Below, one piece after another: positions 6,992 through 15,031 of a DNA stretch of 64,000 nucleotides. A program made the position numbers and the translations under genes. The stretch is taken from NCBI GenBank assembly GCA_023426375.1, contig JAFAAV010000085.1, positions 1 to 64,000 of the forward strand. The letters run 5' to 3'. The number at the start of each line of letters is the position of its first letter. Position 1 is the first letter of the stretch. The notes below the pieces were generated by a model. That model saw nothing but the letters and a program-made list of their open reading frames with translations. It was not told the DNA's origin and searched no databases. This DNA is from Actinomycetes bacterium. Its GTDB lineage: Bacteria > Actinomycetota > Actinomycetes > Actinomycetales > Micrococcaceae.

Positions 6992-7735
6992 ATGGTGACG
7001 GTTGTGGAACTTTCCATTGGCCTGCCTGACGGGTTCCTCATGCGAGTCGATCAGGGTTCCGAACTCACGCTGTTCGAAACCGATCACAGCACTGTGCGGA
7101 GGCGCATTGACTGCTCGTGTCTGGACGGGGCCGAGATCGTGGACATCGTGTGGTCCCACAAGCTGTCCGCGGTCATTGTGGCTGTTCCTTCCCGGCATCA
7201 GCTCTTCCGATGGGATGCCTACACCGACACTCTCCAGGAGTACGCCGGAACCGGCGAGAAGGGCCGCCGTGACGGTCGCATCGCCCAGGCCAAGTTCGCC
7301 TCCACCGTGTCCATCACCGAATCGGGCGACGGCCGGCTGTGGTTTGTGGACAAGGACTCGTCCTCGTTGCGCTACATCGAGATCGACACCGACCGACCCG
7401 ACGGTGGCCCGCACGTGGTCACCGTGATCGGACGGCATGGCGCGGGATACAAGGACGGTCCGGCGGACGAGGCACAGTTGAACCATCCGGAAGACCTCCA
7501 GGTGCTCTACGACGGTTCCATCGTGGTGGCGGACACGGGCAACCACGCCATCAGGCACTTGGATCTCACCGAGATGGAAGTTTTCACGACCTACGGTGGC
7601 CCCGATCAGGACCCCAACGAGTTCGACGACGAGGACTTCAAACTCGAAGCACCCATCCGGGTGACCGTGGCGGACTCTCAGCTGTGGGTCGACGACGCCA
7701 ACGGTCGTCACATGCTCGAACCCAAGTACGTGTGA
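6992..7735 (+). CDS. NHL-repeat beta-propeller protein
   Basis: 247 residues of repeat type. Recognisable NHL-like units include a segment with HQLFRWD / YAGTGEKGRRDG / AKFAST, one with GRLWFVDKDSSSLRYI, and one with LNHPEDLQVLYDGSIVVADTGNHAIRHLD, the last being a classic NHL strand pattern. Such propellers act as scaffolds or bind ligands; no enzymatic motif is visible. In other actinobacteria NHL units are often fused to a thioredoxin-like domain, which is absent here. No signal peptide, so likely cytosolic. Start uncertain: ATG at 6992, or GTG at 7004, which lies 11 bases after the GGAAGGA ribosome site. Confidence 0.75.
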   Translation: MVTVVELSIGLPDGFLMRVDQGSELTLFETDHSTVRRRIDCSCLDGAEIVDIVWSHKLSAVIVAVPSRHQLFRWDAYTDTLQEYAGTGEKGRRDGRIAQAKFASTVSITESGDGRLWFVDKDSSSLRYIEIDTDRPDGGPHVVTVIGRHGAGYKDGPADEAQLNHPEDLQVLYDGSIVVADTGNHAIRHLDLTEMEVFTTYGGPDQDPNEFDDEDFKLEAPIRVTVADSQLWVDDANGRHMLEPKYV

Positions 7736-7773
7736 GTCATTCCCCTTCTGTAATGAGTGTCTGACGGCCTGGA

Positions 7774-7779
7774 TACACT
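7774..7779 (+). promoter_or_regulatory. -10 hexamer of pcrA
   Basis: TACACT lies nine bases before the pcrA ATG, so the transcript would have a leader of only a few bases, or none. Confidence 0.55.
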
Positions 7780-7788
7780 GGGCAGACC

Positions 7789-10242
7789 ATGGATTACCTC
7801 GCAGACAACCCCTTGCTCTCGGCCGCTTCGGTACGTTCGTCCTCCGCGCCCGTAACTCCCTCGGACCAGGGCGCTTCCACGGAGCAACTGGTGGCTGGCC
7901 TGAACGATCCGCAACGCGCTGCGGTGGAGCACGCAGGGTCACCTCTGCTGATTGTCGCGGGGGCAGGTTCCGGTAAGACCCGCGTGCTGACGCACCGGAT
8001 CGCCTATCTGCTGGCCTCGGGGCGCGCCAATCGCGGTGAGATCCTGGCCATCACGTTCACCAACAAGGCTGCCGCGGAGATGCGAGAGCGGATTGAGGAC
8101 CTCGTGGGGGACTCCGCCCGGTCCATGTGGATCTCCACGTTCCACTCCTTGTGCGTGCGTATTCTGCGCCGCGAGGCCAAGACCCTGGGTCTCACCTCCA
8201 ATTTCTCGATCTACGACGCCGCCGATTCGTTGCGTTTGATCACACAGGTCGCCAAACAGCACGAACTGGATCCCAAGCGCTTCGCCCCCAAGGCCATCCA
8301 GCACAAGATCTCGGCGCTCAAGAATGAGCTCGTGGACGATGAGACGTACCTGTCGCGTGCCAACAGCACGGACCCGTTCGAGATGGCCGTGGCAGAGGTG
8401 TACCGCGGATACATGCAGCGGCTGCGGGCTGCCAACGCGCTGGACTTCGATGATCTCATCGGGGAGACGGTGCACATGTTCCGTGCGTTCCCGCAGGTCC
8501 TGGACTACTACCGGCGCCGTTTCAAGCACATCCTGGTGGACGAGTACCAGGACACCAACCACGCCCAGTACGCGTTGGTGCGTGAATTGGTGGGTGGCAC
8601 CTCGGAGAACTACCGCGACGAGACCGGCCTGCCGCCCGCCGAACTGACGGTCGTAGGTGACTCGGATCAGTCCATTTACGCGTTCCGCGGTGCGGATATC
8701 CGGAACATCACGGACTTCGAACGTGACTTCCCCTCCGCCCGAACCATCCTGCTGGAACAGAACTACCGTTCCACCCAGAACATCCTGTCCGCCGCCAACT
8801 CCGTCATCTCGCAGAACTCCGGTCGCCGGGAGAAGAAGCTCTGGACGGCCGAGGGTAGCGGTGCCCCCATCATCGGGTACGCCGCGGAGAACGAGCACGA
8901 AGAGGCCCGTTACATCTCCGAGGAGATCGACCGGCTGCAGGACGAACACGGGGTGCGCCCCGGCGACGTGGCGGTCTTCTACCGCACCAATGCTCAGTCG
9001 CGATCGCTGGAAGAGATCCTCATGCGCGTGGGCCTGCCGTACAAAGTGGTCGGTGGCACGCGCTTCTACGAGCGCAAGGAGATCAAGGACGTCATCTCCT
9101 ATTTGCGCGCCATTGCGAACCCCGCGGACGACATCAACGTGCGGCGCGTGATCAACGAACCCAAGCGAGGCATTGGCGATCGCGCCCAGGGCTCCATCGC
9201 GGCACTCGCGGATCGGGAGAGCATCAGTTTCAGCCAGGCCATGCGCCGCTTGGACGAGGCGCCCGGATTGGCCAAGCGATCCGCCAACGCGGTGGAGAAA
9301 TTCGTGCAGCTCATGGACGATCTGGAAGAACTGTCTCGCACGGCGTCGGTCACTACTGTGCTTGAAGCGGTGCTCGAACAGTCCGGATACCTGGAGGCCC
9401 TGCGCTCGTCCAACGATCCCCAGGACGAATCCCGGGTGGAGAACTTGGCGGAGCTCGTGGCCGTGGTCCGCGAATTCGAGAAGGACAACCCGGAGTCCGG
9501 GCTGGGGGAGTTCCTGGAGCACGTGGCTCTCGTGGCGGACGCGGACCAGATCCCGCAGCAGCCCGAGCCCGCGGATGGGACGGTCAGCGCGCAGCAGATC
9601 GCCAAAGAGGTGGAAGAGGCGCGCTCGCAGGGGGTCGTCACGCTCATGACCCTCCACACTGCCAAAGGGCTGGAATTCCCGGTCGTGTTCCTCACCGGCA
9701 TGGAGCACGGGATCTTCCCGCACCAGCGCAGTTTCCTGGATCCCTCCAGCATGGAGGAAGAACGACGCCTGGCCTACGTGGGTATTACCCGCGCCCGGCA
9801 GCGTCTGTACCTCACGCGGGCCGAATCCCGTTCCATGTGGGGCCAATCGCAATTCAATCCGCCCAGCCCGTTCCTGGAGGAGATTCCGGAGGACCTGCTG
9901 GACTGGAAGCGAGAAGGCTCGGCGTCCTCCGGCATGGGCTGGGGATCACCCATCCACGCGGGCGGGGATCGCAGGGACACCATGCGGGGGTCGTCGTGGG
10001 CGGCCGGTGCAGGATCGGGAGCGTCCTTCTCGAGGCTTGGAGCGGCGTCGGCGGGGCGGGTGCAACCGCGCAAGGAAATTCCGGCGCTGGCCGTAGGCGA
10101 CGCTGTGGAGCACACGGCCTTCGGTAGGGGGTCCGTGATCTCGCTCGAAGGAAGCGGCGACAAGACAGTGGCCAAGGTGCGTTTCGGCGCGGAGGAGAAA
10201 CGGCTCCTGCTGCGCTACGCGCCCATCAGCAAGGTGTCCTGA
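7789..10242 (+). CDS. pcrA: ATP-dependent DNA helicase PcrA/UvrD
   Basis: Superfamily 1A 3'-5' DNA helicase for repair, replication-fork maintenance and transcription-coupled repair. 817 residues. Motifs in order: Q motif LNDPQRAAVEH, Walker A AGAGSGKT (residues ~57-64), ITFTNKAAAEMRERI, Walker B DEYQDTN (~251), VGDSDQSIYAFRGAD, EQNYRST, VMTLHTAKGLEFPVVF-like motif V, and motif VI RRLAYVGITRARQRLYLT. After a Gly/Ser-rich linker the last ~45 residues (FGRGSVISLEG... to the end) form the small C-terminal domain typical of PcrA. The Ala/Ser-rich N-terminal extension of ~35 residues is normal for actinobacterial homologues. Single gene; convergent with the membrane gene at 10264. Confidence 0.97.
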   Translation: MDYLADNPLLSAASVRSSSAPVTPSDQGASTEQLVAGLNDPQRAAVEHAGSPLLIVAGAGSGKTRVLTHRIAYLLASGRANRGEILAITFTNKAAAEMRERIEDLVGDSARSMWISTFHSLCVRILRREAKTLGLTSNFSIYDAADSLRLITQVAKQHELDPKRFAPKAIQHKISALKNELVDDETYLSRANSTDPFEMAVAEVYRGYMQRLRAANALDFDDLIGETVHMFRAFPQVLDYYRRRFKHILVDEYQDTNHAQYALVRELVGGTSENYRDETGLPPAELTVVGDSDQSIYAFRGADIRNITDFERDFPSARTILLEQNYRSTQNILSAANSVISQNSGRREKKLWTAEGSGAPIIGYAAENEHEEARYISEEIDRLQDEHGVRPGDVAVFYRTNAQSRSLEEILMRVGLPYKVVGGTRFYERKEIKDVISYLRAIANPADDINVRRVINEPKRGIGDRAQGSIAALADRESISFSQAMRRLDEAPGLAKRSANAVEKFVQLMDDLEELSRTASVTTVLEAVLEQSGYLEALRSSNDPQDESRVENLAELVAVVREFEKDNPESGLGEFLEHVALVADADQIPQQPEPADGTVSAQQIAKEVEEARSQGVVTLMTLHTAKGLEFPVVFLTGMEHGIFPHQRSFLDPSSMEEERRLAYVGITRARQRLYLTRAESRSMWGQSQFNPPSPFLEEIPEDLLDWKREGSASSGMGWGSPIHAGGDRRDTMRGSSWAAGAGSGASFSRLGAASAGRVQPRKEIPALAVGDAVEHTAFGRGSVISLEGSGDKTVAKVRFGAEEKRLLLRYAPISKVS

Positions 10243-10263
10243 ACCGAGCCGGAAACAGCGACC

Positions 10264-10998
10264 TCAGATGAACAGGAACACCAGTGCGGTGAACACCGCC
10301 GTGGTGCGCAGCGACTCACCCGCTAGCACGTGAATGATTCCCAGCAGGAGCGTGCTGATGAGTATCGCGAGTGCCACGGCACCGCCCGCGGCCAGGAACA
10401 TGACCGCTCCGAGCACCAACCCTGCAACTATGCCACCCCAGGGAATGTAACGGGTTGCCGGAAACGAAAACCGCAATCGGAGGGCTCGGTGGGCGTAGGA
10501 CAGGAAACTCGCAATCAGGCACACCCTGCCCACGTGGTAGAACAGCCAGGCGACCATGGGCAACCACGCAACGGGCCCGTACATGCCGTAGAGCTCCCAA
10601 TAAATGCGCACCGGGGTCATGCTCCAAGAATCCGCGATGAATACCGGCAACACGATGGCCGCAAGAACTGCGGCGATGAAGCACACCAACATCTTGGACC
10701 ACGTCCGGTGGCTCAGGGGAGTGGCGAACTCCGAGAGCAGCGGATCCAGCCCGCGCCGCCGGGACCAAGCGACCAATAAGCGCGCAAGAACGAACCACGC
10801 GACACCCAAGCCCAGCCAGAAAAGAATCTGCAGGGCCAGCGGGTAGTACGTGGGAATGTCACCGGTAATCGTGAGGACCGAGCCATCGACCACCATCTCG
10901 AGCCCCAGGCCCACGAAGGACAGGGTGGCCAGAGCCGTCATGAACCCCCGGTCGGCTGGGCGGGCGTCCCATACATCGGCAAGTTCCACGCTACGCAT
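10264..10998 (-). CDS. Integral membrane protein, about six helices
   Basis: 244 residues with probable helices around 20-40, 48-70, 98-118, 137-165, 180-205 and 215-240 and few charged residues between them; function not recognised. Pieces such as YYPLALQILFWLGLGVAWFVLARLLVAWSRRR show a helix followed by positive inside charge. The start is either the ATG at 10998 or a GTG two codons earlier (11004). TTGACT seven bases before the ATG is a weak -10-like match. It is convergent with pcrA with only 21 bp between stops and no obvious terminator, and divergent from sucC. Confidence 0.75.
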   Translation of the reverse strand: MRSVELADVWDARPADRGFMTALATLSFVGLGLEMVVDGSVLTITGDIPTYYPLALQILFWLGLGVAWFVLARLLVAWSRRRGLDPLLSEFATPLSHRTWSKMLVCFIAAVLAAIVLPVFIADSWSMTPVRIYWELYGMYGPVAWLPMVAWLFYHVGRVCLIASFLSYAHRALRLRFSFPATRYIPWGGIVAGLVLGAVMFLAAGGAVALAILISTLLLGIIHVLAGESLRTTAVFTALVFLFI

Positions 10999-11225
10999 GC
11001 CCACCAGTCAACCAGCCTCAGCGGCACAATCACCGAATTGGATCGGGTGAAGAGCTTTGCATCTACTGGAGTGTGACGCGAGTTATCCACTCAATGGACT
11101 AAAATCACACTGAGGGCAGTATTGCCGTGCAAATTTTGCGGCCTACCCGATCTATCAGGTCGTTCTGTTGAAGCTCAATGCTTGGGCAGACCGACACAAC
11201 ACCTCGACGCAAAGGACACTTATCC

Positions 11226-12395
11226 GTGGACCTGTTTGAGTACCAGGCACGCGACCTGTTCGAAAAGCACGGCGTTCCCGTGCTGGCCGGCATTGTCGCC
11301 ACCACCCCCGAAGAAGCCAAAGCAGCAGCAGAGAAGATCGGCGGCGTGACCGTCGTCAAGGCACAGGTGAAGGTCGGCGGTCGTGGCAAGGCCGGCGGTG
11401 TGAAGGTCGCCAAGACTGCCGATGAGGCCTACCAGTACGCCAAGGACATCCTCGGCATGGACATCAAGGGTCACACCGTTCACCGCGTCATGATCGCTGA
11501 GGGTGCGGACATCGCGGAGGAGTACTACTTCTCTGTGCTGTTGGACCGCGCCAACCGCTCCTACCTGGCCATGTGCTCCGTCGAGGGCGGCATGGAGATC
11601 GAGCAGCTCGCCGTGGAGCGCCCCGAGGCCCTGGCCAAGGTGGACGTGAACCCAGCGGAGGGCATCACCGAGGCCAAGGCCCGCGAGATCGTGGAGCAGG
11701 CCAAGTTCGACGCCGAGACCGCGGAGAAGGTCGTCCCCGTTCTCGTGAAGCTGGGCGAGGTCTACAACAAGGAAGACGCCACCCTGGTGGAGGTCAACCC
11801 GCTGGTCAAGACCGGCAACGGTGACATCCTGGCCCTGGACGGCAAGGTCTCCCTGGACGACAACGCCGAGTTCCGCCACGAGGATCACGCAGCTCTGGCT
11901 GACAAGTCCTCCGCCGATCCCCTCGAGGAGAAGGCCAAGGAGAACGACCTCAACTACGTCAAGCTCGACGGCGAAGTGGGCATCATCGGCAACGGTGCCG
12001 GTCTCGTGATGTCCACCCTGGACGTCGTGGCTTACGCCGGCGAGAAGCACGGTAACGTGAAGCCCGCCAACTTCCTCGACATCGGCGGTGGCGCTTCCGC
12101 AGAGGTCATGGCTGCGGGCCTGGATGTCATTCTCAACGACCCCCAGGTCAAGTCCGTGTTCGTCAACGTGTTCGGCGGCATCACCGCGTGTGACGCAGTG
12201 GCCAACGGCATCGTGAAGGCCCTGGAAATCCTCGGTGACTCCGCAACCAAGCCCATCGTGGTTCGTCTGGACGGTAACAATGTCGAAGAGGGTCGCCAGA
12301 TCCTCGCCGACGCCAACCACCCGTTGGTCACCTCCGCGGAAACCATGGACTCCGGCGCCGACAAGGCCGCCGAGCTGGCCAACTCCGCCAAGTAA
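11226..12395 (+). CDS. sucC: Succinyl-CoA synthetase, beta subunit
   Basis: Forms the nucleotide-binding half of the SucCD complex, which interconverts succinyl-CoA + NDP + Pi and succinate + CoA + NTP in the TCA cycle. 389 residues, the usual length. Visible features: DLFEYQARDLFEKHGVPVL start, ATP-grasp loop VKVGGRGKAGGVK, VEVNPLV, NGAGLVM and FLDIGGGA, and NVFGGI near the C-terminus. Start is GTG at 11226, nine bases after AAAGGA; this gives the canonical N-terminus, whereas an upstream ATG at 11178 adds unrelated residues. First gene of the sucCD operon. Confidence 0.97.
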   Translation: MDLFEYQARDLFEKHGVPVLAGIVATTPEEAKAAAEKIGGVTVVKAQVKVGGRGKAGGVKVAKTADEAYQYAKDILGMDIKGHTVHRVMIAEGADIAEEYYFSVLLDRANRSYLAMCSVEGGMEIEQLAVERPEALAKVDVNPAEGITEAKAREIVEQAKFDAETAEKVVPVLVKLGEVYNKEDATLVEVNPLVKTGNGDILALDGKVSLDDNAEFRHEDHAALADKSSADPLEEKAKENDLNYVKLDGEVGIIGNGAGLVMSTLDVVAYAGEKHGNVKPANFLDIGGGASAEVMAAGLDVILNDPQVKSVFVNVFGGITACDAVANGIVKALEILGDSATKPIVVRLDGNNVEEGRQILADANHPLVTSAETMDSGADKAAELANSAK

Positions 12396-12427
12396 TCGCC
12401 CACGCGTAGATCTATCAGGAAGAAGAC

Positions 12428-13345
12428 ATGTCGATCTTTTTGAACAAAGACTCCAAGGTCATCGTTCAGGGCATCACCGGCGGCGAAGGCACCAAGCACA
12501 CCGCCCGTATGCTCGCTGCCGGCACGCAGGTGCTCGGCGGTGTGAACGCCCGCAAGGCCGGCACCACGGTGCAGCACAAGGACAAGGACGGCCAGGACGT
12601 AGAACTGCCCGTTTTCGGTTCCGTGTCCGAAGCAGTGTCCGAGACTGGTGCGAACGCGTCCATCGTGTTCGTGCCCCCGGCCTTCTGCAAGGACGCCGTG
12701 ATCGAGGCCATTGACGCCGAAGTCCCCCTCATCGTCGTGATCACCGAGGGCATCCCCGTTCAGGACTCCGCCGAGTTCTGGGCGCACGCCAAGGCGAACA
12801 CCGGCGCGGACGGCAAGCCCAAGTCCCGCATCATCGGCCCCAACTGCCCCGGCATCATCTCCCCCGAGGAGTCCCTGCTGGGCATCACCCCGGCCAACAT
12901 CACCGGTAAGGGCAAGCTGGGCCTGGTCTCCAAGTCCGGCACCCTGACCTACCAGATGATGTACGAGCTGCGCGATCTGGGCTTCACCACCGCCATCGGT
13001 ATCGGCGGTGACCCGGTCATCGGCACCACGCACATCGATGCTCTGGAAGCCTTCGAGGCTGACCCGGAGACCGAGGCCATCGTGATGATCGGTGAGATCG
13101 GTGGTGACGCTGAAGAGCGCGCCGCTGACTTCATCAAGGCCAACGTGACCAAGCCGGTCGTCGGCTACGTGGCAGGCTTCACGGCTCCCGAGGGCAAGAC
13201 CATGGGCCACGCAGGCGCCATCGTCTCCGGCTCCTCCGGAACCGCTCAGGCCAAGAAGGAAGCACTCGAGGCTGCTGGCGTGAAGGTGGGCAAGACCCCC
13301 TCCGAGACCGCCCAGCTCATGCGCGAGATCTTCGAAGGCAAGTAA
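12428..13345 (+). CDS. sucD: Succinyl-CoA synthetase, alpha subunit
   Basis: CoA-binding and phosphohistidine subunit of succinyl-CoA synthetase. 305 residues. Begins SIFLNKDSKVIVQGITGGEG (CoA-binding Rossmann fold), has the IGPNCPGII loop, KSGTLTYQM and GIGGDPVIGT, and the phosphorylated histidine in GHAGAIV (about His261). It lies 32 bp after sucC with an AGGAAGAAG ribosome site and is followed by a strong terminator, so sucCD is a two-gene operon. Confidence 0.97.
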   Translation: MSIFLNKDSKVIVQGITGGEGTKHTARMLAAGTQVLGGVNARKAGTTVQHKDKDGQDVELPVFGSVSEAVSETGANASIVFVPPAFCKDAVIEAIDAEVPLIVVITEGIPVQDSAEFWAHAKANTGADGKPKSRIIGPNCPGIISPEESLLGITPANITGKGKLGLVSKSGTLTYQMMYELRDLGFTTAIGIGGDPVIGTTHIDALEAFEADPETEAIVMIGEIGGDAEERAADFIKANVTKPVVGYVAGFTAPEGKTMGHAGAIVSGSSGTAQAKKEALEAAGVKVGKTPSETAQLMREIFEGK

Positions 13346-13381
13346 GCCGCGCGCGGCCGGTTGAAACGGCCCGCACGAACG

Positions 13382-13425
13382 CCGACGCCGCTCGCCCACC
13401 TTGGTGGGGGAGCGGCGTCGGTTTT
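13382..13425 (+). terminator. sucCD terminator
   Basis: 12-bp outer stem CCGACGCCGCTC (13382-13393) with GAGCGGCGTCGG (13410-13421), further inner pairs, then TTTT. Confidence 0.9.
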
Positions 13426-13450
13426 CGTATGACGTCTTGTGATGAGGCAG

Positions 13451-14323
13451 TCAGGCAAGCACGATGGTTCGGTTGCCGGAGATCGCCACGCGGCCTTCTG
13501 CGTGCCATTTGACGGCTCGCGACAGGGCCTGTGTCTCGGCCTCGGAGCCGACTGCGACCAGATCACTGGGCGTGTGCGCGTGATCCACGGGGATCACTCG
13601 CTGGGCGATGATGGGTCCCTCATCGAGATCAGAGGTCACGTAGTGGGCGGTGGCGCCCACCATTTTGACGCCTCGCGCATAAGCCTGGTGATAGGGCTTG
13701 GCACCCTTGAACGAGGGCAGGAATGAGTGGTGGATGTTGATGCACTTGCCGGACAGCGCGCGGGTGAGCTCGTCCGAGAGGATCTGCATGTAACGGGCAA
13801 GCACCACCAGCTCGGTGTCGTAGTGCTCCACCAGTTCCAGCAGCTCCGCTTCCGCCTTGGGCTTGGATTCCTTGGTCACCGGGATGTGGTGGAACGGGAT
13901 GCCGTAGAAGTCCACGAGCGGTTGGAGGTCCGTGTGGTTGGAGACCACGGCCACGATCTCGATGGGCAACGAATTGACCCGCTGTCGATGCAGCAGATCC
14001 GTCAGGCAGTGGGAGATCTTGGAGACCATGATCAGCACTCGGGTTTTCTTGCGGGCGTTGACCAGGCGGAAGCGCATGCGGTGTTGATCGGCGACCGGTT
14101 GGAAGCCTTCGATGAGCGACTCCGTGGTGACTGTTCCCGGATCGCTCATGGTGTGGCAGCGAATGAAGAATTCGCTGTTGTGGCGATCGGAGAAGTGCTT
14201 CACATCGAAGATGTCGCACCCCTGATTGGTCAGGTTCGAGGCCACAGCACTGACCAGACCGTAAGCCTCTGGGCAGTGGACGGTGAGGATGTGCTCATCG
14301 GGAGTGGACAGCGGGGCGAACAT
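13451..14323 (-). CDS. purU: Formyltetrahydrofolate deformylase
   Basis: Hydrolyses 10-formyl-THF to THF and formate, balancing the one-carbon pool and supplying formate. 290 residues: an N-terminal ACT domain (residues ~10-85, starting HILTVHCPEAYGLVSAVASNL) and a C-terminal formyltransferase fold. Catalytic-site motifs are present: NHTDLQPLV, GIPFHHIPV, LARYMQILS, INIHHSFLPSFKGAKPYHQA and GATAHYVTSDLDEGPII, with the conserved Asn-His-Asp triad. An AGGAG ribosome site lies nine bases before the ATG. A likely -10 (TAGGAT, minus strand, ~14380-14385) lies about 60 bp upstream. Single gene, convergent with sucCD. Confidence 0.95.
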   Translation of the reverse strand: MFAPLSTPDEHILTVHCPEAYGLVSAVASNLTNQGCDIFDVKHFSDRHNSEFFIRCHTMSDPGTVTTESLIEGFQPVADQHRMRFRLVNARKKTRVLIMVSKISHCLTDLLHRQRVNSLPIEIVAVVSNHTDLQPLVDFYGIPFHHIPVTKESKPKAEAELLELVEHYDTELVVLARYMQILSDELTRALSGKCINIHHSFLPSFKGAKPYHQAYARGVKMVGATAHYVTSDLDEGPIIAQRVIPVDHAHTPSDLVAVGSEAETQALSRAVKWHAEGRVAISGNRTIVLA

Positions 14324-14465
14324 CGGTGGGGATCTCCTAGGACAGCAAGGGAAACGGCACGTGTCAGGGCCGTAGACGATCCTAGCCGGGAGTTCAGGTC
14401 ACGAGCCATGCGGGGCAACCTGATGAGATCGACATCTCGCGTGATACGCGGTGGGAACCCAGCAA

Positions 14466-14599
14466 ACGGCGGGAAGCGTTTACAACCGGTGGCCCCCGGA
14501 GCGGACGGTAGGAGCCCGTCCGGCGCGGGGAGAGGTGCGCCTCTGTTAGAGAACCAGCGGCCACCGGCAGGCGTAAACGCCTCAACGGGATGAAGCCGT
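14466..14599. other. Nested stem structure, possible non-coding RNA or leader element
   Basis: Perfect nested arms: GCGTTTAC (14476-14483) with GTAAACGC (14573-14580), then CCGGTGGCC (14486-14494) with GGCCACCGG (14559-14567). Inside lie two hairpins: CGGACGG (14502-14508) with CCGTCCG (14516-14522), and AGAGG/CCTCT around a TGCG loop (14531-14544). An outer ACGGC (14466-14470) / GCCGT (14595-14599) pair may extend it. This is a closed multi-branch fold of ~105-134 nt with no open reading frame. It does not match RNase P, tmRNA, SRP RNA, 6S, or the common riboswitches I checked. Strand not determined. It lies about 80 bp upstream of the probable purU promoter. Confidence 0.5.
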
Positions 14600-15031
14600 G
14601 GGCTGAGCGGCTATCGACGCAGGGCATCGACCACAAAGCACCCCCCAGTGCAAGTGTGGTGATTTATCCCGTGCGAAGTCTCCCGTTGTGGTGGTTTCGA
14701 GAACCACAGCTCAAAGAATATCCGAAATATGCGGTGCCCAGTAACCTGCCGATCGACCTGTGGAGTCTTCGTGTCCTCTACGCCCCACCGATGAATACGT
14801 TGGAATGAAGGTGTTACCAAGTCGTAACCATCGGCGGGCTAGGCAGAATGCCTGTGATTGTCTGCCCGTGAGGGAGTTGTTCCAGATCAGAGCATGCTTA
14901 TGCATATTACGTGAACGCAATTTGTGGGCCGAAGTGGGGACAGGTCATGTATGTCGTTTATTGGCGCCTGGGCGTTCGGAACCTTCTGTTTCGTAAACAG
15001 TCTGGGCAGGCCCAATTTTGACCAAATGTCA
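14600..15031. other. Gene-free stretch
   Basis: No convincing coding region on either strand. The only thing seen is a pair of GTNAC half-sites 11 bp apart, GTTAC (14813) and GTAAC (14824), like those before the NlpC/P60 gene, but with no gene following on the plus strand. Base composition is somewhat more AT-rich than in the genes. Confidence 0.6.

Noticed and set aside
7939..9852. A 637-codon open frame antisense to pcrA
   Set aside because: His/Gln/Val/Arg-rich composition without domains; pcrA on the other strand is complete with all helicase motifs. High GC explains the long frame.
14410..14450. CTGATGA resembling a hammerhead ribozyme core
   Set aside because: The required GAAA element after the second stem is missing.
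14395..14470. Resemblance of GGTCACGAGCC...GGGGCAACC...CGGTGGG to a SAM-IV riboswitch
   Set aside because: Only short words match; the required core order and closing stem are not present and no methionine or SAM gene follows.
14590..14820. Open frames of 60-80 codons in the gene-free stretch on both strands
   Set aside because: No ribosome sites, odd composition (Trp/Pro/His-rich) and no -10 at leaderless spacing.
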